Positions 5,563 to 7,635 of a stretch of DNA of 7,635 bases are shown piece after piece. Source of the DNA: Nitrosopumilales archaeon (lineage in GTDB: Archaea > Thermoproteota > Nitrososphaeria > Nitrososphaerales > Nitrosopumilaceae); the NCBI GenBank assembly GCA_016176745.1, contig JACOWO010000073.1, positions 1 through 7,635 on the forward strand, in the 5' to 3' direction. Under the pieces are notes generated by a model. That model searched no databases, had not been told where the DNA came from, and saw nothing but the letters and a program-made list of their open reading frames with translations. Numbering within the stretch: position 1 is the first letter of the stretch; each line of letters opens with the position of its first letter. A program made the translations under genes and the position numbers.

Positions 5563-6533
5563 TACTAGAATCACTTTTAATAGTTTCTCTTGCACTGTTT
5601 TTGGATTTTACACTAGGTGATCCAAAAAACAAATACCACCCAACTGCATGGATTGGAAAACTTGTTGCAAAACTAGTTCCCTTTACAAAAAACGATTCTC
5701 CAAAACTTGAAAAACTAGGAGGTGTATTTCTTGTTTTAATTGTAATATCGATCGTTGTATCATTTCTTGTCCTTTTAGGAATTGGTCTTGAAAGCATGCT
5801 TATGACATACTATGTTGAGCTATTCATCTCGGTTACAGTAGGAGGAATCTTGCTCAAAACAACAATTGCGATAAAGGGAATGGAACGGCATGCAACTGCA
5901 GTGCTAAACTCACTTGAACATGGAAACTTGGATGATGCAAGAGTAAAACTTGCACTGATCGTAAAGCGTGATACAAAAGACCTTGACAAAAATCACATAC
6001 TATCTGGGGTTCTTGAAAGTATAAGTGAAAATACAGTCGATGGGGTTACAGGCTCGTTGTTTTACTTTGCGTTATTTGGCTTGCCTGGTGCATTTGTGTA
6101 CAGAACAGTAAATACAATTGATGCAATGGTTGGATACAAGACAAGTCTTTTCAAAAATGTGGGATGGTTTGGGGCAAACTGTGACAAGATTCTCAACTAT
6201 ATTCCTGCCAGACTTACAGGACTTGTGATGATCCTTAGTGCAATGATCCTTGGAGAAAACTGGAAAATGTCATACCAAATAATGAAGCGAGACGGAAAAA
6301 ACACAGAAAGCCCAAATGCTGGATATCCGATGGCTGCCTTAGCTGGAGCACTTGGAACAAGGTTTGAGAAAATAGATCATTATTCGCTTGGAGATGGAAG
6401 CCTCGACTTTTCAAAATCACATGTAAAATCTGCAATCAAGATGATGAAGCTAACATCTATTTTGTTTTGCGTAATAGTAACAGTTCCAATAATTGCAACG
6501 TTATCATATCTTGGGTGGTGGTTCCATGCTTAG
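5559..6533 (+). CDS. cbiB: Adenosylcobinamide-phosphate synthase
   Basis: The 324-residue membrane protein attaches aminopropanol phosphate to the f-propionate of adenosylcobyric acid, giving adenosylcobinamide phosphate. It shows the family motifs in order: DFTLGDPKNKYHPTAWIG (16-33), RDTKDLD (137-143), ESISENTVDGVTGSLFYF (153-170), YRTVNTIDAMVGYK (181-194), GWFGANCDKILNYIPARLT (202-220) and SPNAGYPMAALAGALG (251-266). Hydrophobic segments occur near 1-17, 52-78, 86-104, 161-180, 215-234 and 298-320. Length is normal for CbiB. Its start overlaps the cobQ stop as ATGA and its last 8 bases overlap cobS. Its substrate linker is the product of the CobD-like enzyme encoded two genes upstream. Confidence 0.95.
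   Translation: MILESLLIVSLALFLDFTLGDPKNKYHPTAWIGKLVAKLVPFTKNDSPKLEKLGGVFLVLIVISIVVSFLVLLGIGLESMLMTYYVELFISVTVGGILLKTTIAIKGMERHATAVLNSLEHGNLDDARVKLALIVKRDTKDLDKNHILSGVLESISENTVDGVTGSLFYFALFGLPGAFVYRTVNTIDAMVGYKTSLFKNVGWFGANCDKILNYIPARLTGLVMILSAMILGENWKMSYQIMKRDGKNTESPNAGYPMAALAGALGTRFEKIDHYSLGDGSLDFSKSHVKSAIKMMKLTSILFCVIVTVPIIATLSYLGWWFHA
6514..6521 (+). promoter_or_regulatory. Ribosome binding site for cobS
   Basis: GGTGGTGG lies 4 bases before the ATG at 6526 and can pair with the CACC of the archaeal 16S rRNA 3' end. It decides the cobS start in favour of this ATG over the in-frame TTG at 6493, and lies inside the last codons of cbiB. Confidence 0.55.
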
Positions 6534-7251
6534 AGAAATTGGTTCAGTATTTTCGTTTTTGACCATACTGCCATCAAACAATGCAAGCCTTGAGACTATT
6601 GCAAGATACATGTACATTTTTCCGATTGTAGGAATTGCAATCGGACTTGCAATTGGAGGAATTGGTTTTGGCCTGTCACTTTTTCTTGAGCCATTAATTG
6701 TTGCATTATTAGTAATAGTCTCGCTTGCACTCATTACTGGAATTCACCACATTGATGGCCTTGCAGATTTTGCAGATGGTCTTATGGTAAAGGGAACAAA
6801 AGAAAAGAAACTACAGGCTATGAAAGATGTATCAACAGGATCTGCAGGAATCGTTGCAGTGGTGCTCTGCCTTGTTGGCACTATTATTTCGCTTTCACTG
6901 ATTAGGGGATTTGAAATCTTTTATGCTATTTTACTTAGCGAGATTTTTGCCAAGTTTTCTATGGTTTTGCAGGCAAGTCTTGGAAATTCTGCAGCTGTTG
7001 GCTCTAACTCCCCATTTGTACAAATAATGAAGGACAAAAAACGACTGCTTGCAGCTTTTGCAATCACAATTGTTCCGTTAGTTGTGCTTGGGGGAACTAC
7101 GGGGCTAGTAGTTTTTGGAGCAGGAATCACAATAACGCTTTTCATTTTAGCTATCTCGACTCGAAGCTTTGGTGGAATTACAGGTGATGTTTTAGGCGCA
7201 ACAAACGAACTAACAAGACTGTCATCGCTTTTGATATTTGCATCGTTATGA
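6526..7251 (+). CDS. cobS: Adenosylcobinamide-GDP ribazoletransferase (cobalamin-5'-phosphate synthase)
   Basis: The 241-residue integral membrane enzyme joins adenosylcobinamide-GDP to alpha-ribazole (or its phosphate), the step that closes the nucleotide loop. The diagnostic motif HHIDGLADFADGLMVKG (74-90), with Asp77, Asp81 and Asp84, is followed by QAMKDVSTGSAG (97-108). The C-terminal FGGITGDVLGATNEL (215-229) is also typical. Hydrophobic segments cover about 29-55, 56-73, 105-127, 130-150 and 174-212. The ATG at 6526 gives the normal N-terminus (MLREIGSVFSFLTILP) and overlaps cbiB by 8 bases. The stop codon overlaps the cobY ATG as ATGA, so the last three cobalamin genes are directly linked. 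Confidence 0.95.
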   Translation: MLREIGSVFSFLTILPSNNASLETIARYMYIFPIVGIAIGLAIGGIGFGLSLFLEPLIVALLVIVSLALITGIHHIDGLADFADGLMVKGTKEKKLQAMKDVSTGSAGIVAVVLCLVGTIISLSLIRGFEIFYAILLSEIFAKFSMVLQASLGNSAAVGSNSPFVQIMKDKKRLLAAFAITIVPLVVLGGTTGLVVFGAGITITLFILAISTRSFGGITGDVLGATNELTRLSSLLIFASL

Positions 7252-7635
7252 TCGGACTTGTGATGGCAGGTGGCAAAGGAAGCCGTATGAACTTGTTAGA
7301 AGAAAAACTTTTGCTAAAATATAAAAAACCTGTTATCCTTCATGTAGTTGATGCACTAAAAAATTCGGAATGTTTTTCACAAATAGTAGCAGCAACAAGC
7401 CAAAACTCGCCAAAGACAAAGAATCTTTTAGAAGAAAACGGAATCAAGGTTTTTGAGACTCTTGGTAATGGATATGTCAAAGACCTAAACACTGTACTAA
7501 AATCATTTGACGATTACGTACTTGTCGTATCAGGCGACCTTCCTTTGCTTGATGAACAAATCATAAAACAAATCGCAAACCAAAAATCAGATAATGTCTG
7601 GCTAAGTTTTCTTGTAACAAAAGAGTTTCTTGATT
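7248..7635 (+). CDS. cobY: Adenosylcobinamide-phosphate guanylyltransferase, CobY type (partial)
   Basis: The first 129 codons of a nucleotidyltransferase run off the right edge. CobY is the archaeal, non-homologous replacement of bacterial CobU; it transfers GMP from GTP to adenosylcobinamide phosphate, making the GDP-activated substrate of CobS. Visible motifs are the nucleotide-binding loop MAGGKGSRM (6-14), EEKLLL (18-23), AATSQNSPKTKNL (48-60), GNGYVKDLN (73-81) and SGDLPLL (95-101) with the probable metal-binding Asp. The ATSxNxPKT and GYVxDLN segments favour CobY over MobA, IspD or sugar-phosphate nucleotidyltransferases. Family length is near 200 residues, so about one third is missing. 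The ATG overlaps the cobS stop; I see no Shine-Dalgarno, which fits coupled translation. Confidence 0.88.
   Translation, partial: MIGLVMAGGKGSRMNLLEEKLLLKYKKPVILHVVDALKNSECFSQIVAATSQNSPKTKNLLEENGIKVFETLGNGYVKDLNTVLKSFDDYVLVVSGDLPLLDEQIIKQIANQKSDNVWLSFLVTKEFLD

Noticed and set aside
6493..6525. TTG start at 6493 for cobS
   Set aside because: It adds 11 residues (QRYHILGGGS) not expected for CobS and read from cbiB coding sequence; ATG 6526 has GGTGGTGG placed 4 bases upstream.
5559..6533. Frameshift hiding a CobQ GATase domain downstream of cobQ
   Set aside because: The sequence right after cobQ is a complete CbiB from its first residue, and other frames show no GATase-like motifs.
1..7635. 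tRNA, rRNA, CRISPR or insertion sequence
   Set aside because: I saw no cloverleaf-like GC-rich block, no regularly spaced repeats, no transposase motifs and no terminal inverted repeats.

Overview
The window looks like the chromosome of a mesophilic ammonia-oxidising archaeon of the Nitrososphaerota (Thaumarchaeota), most like the Nitrosopumilus group. I infer this from the A+T-rich, densely packed sequence, the archaeal gene types (a CobY-type guanylyltransferase, an archaeal-type aspartate-semialdehyde dehydrogenase, an Lrp-type regulator), the heme O synthase used for an A-type terminal oxidase, and de novo cobalamin genes. The assignment rests on protein recognition, not on a database search.

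Left part (1-970): a small unrecognised helical protein on the minus strand is divergent from a small HD-domain hydrolase of the MESH1/SpoT type on the plus strand. The 128-base spacer between them holds inverted CTTGA/TCAAG half-sites and a five-codon open reading frame that overlaps the hydrolase start.

Middle (971-3557, all minus strand): in transcription order, an aspartate-semialdehyde dehydrogenase-family gene (asd), an Lrp/AsnC regulator and a heme O synthase (ctaB). The gaps of 71 and 38 bases contain plausible TATA elements, so these may be separate or only partly joined transcripts. ctaB converges on the HD hydrolase gene.

Right part (3629 or 3644 to the end, plus strand): a tight operon for late cobalamin synthesis. 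It contains a threonine-phosphate decarboxylase-like aminotransferase (CobD/HisC fold), cobyric acid synthase (CobQ), adenosylcobinamide-phosphate synthase (CbiB), cobalamin-5'-phosphate synthase (CobS) and the start of the archaeal guanylyltransferase CobY, cut off by the window edge. Three of the four junctions are ATGA overlaps and the other is an 8-base overlap, so the genes are probably translationally coupled. Together they make the aminopropanol linker, amidate the corrin ring, attach the linker, activate it with GTP and join the lower ligand.

The most notable observation is that CobQ is only 279 residues long. It has the whole ATP-dependent amide-ligase domain but no C-terminal glutamine amidotransferase domain, and it ends cleanly in the overlap with cbiB, so it is not an obvious frameshift. 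The ammonia would have to come from a separate glutaminase subunit or be used free. Other points of interest are an alarmone/NADPH-type hydrolase in an archaeon, the unresolved aspartate-semialdehyde versus malonyl-CoA/succinyl-CoA reductase role of the asd-family gene, and a 12-base in-frame tandem repeat beside two A8 runs in the cobD-like gene.
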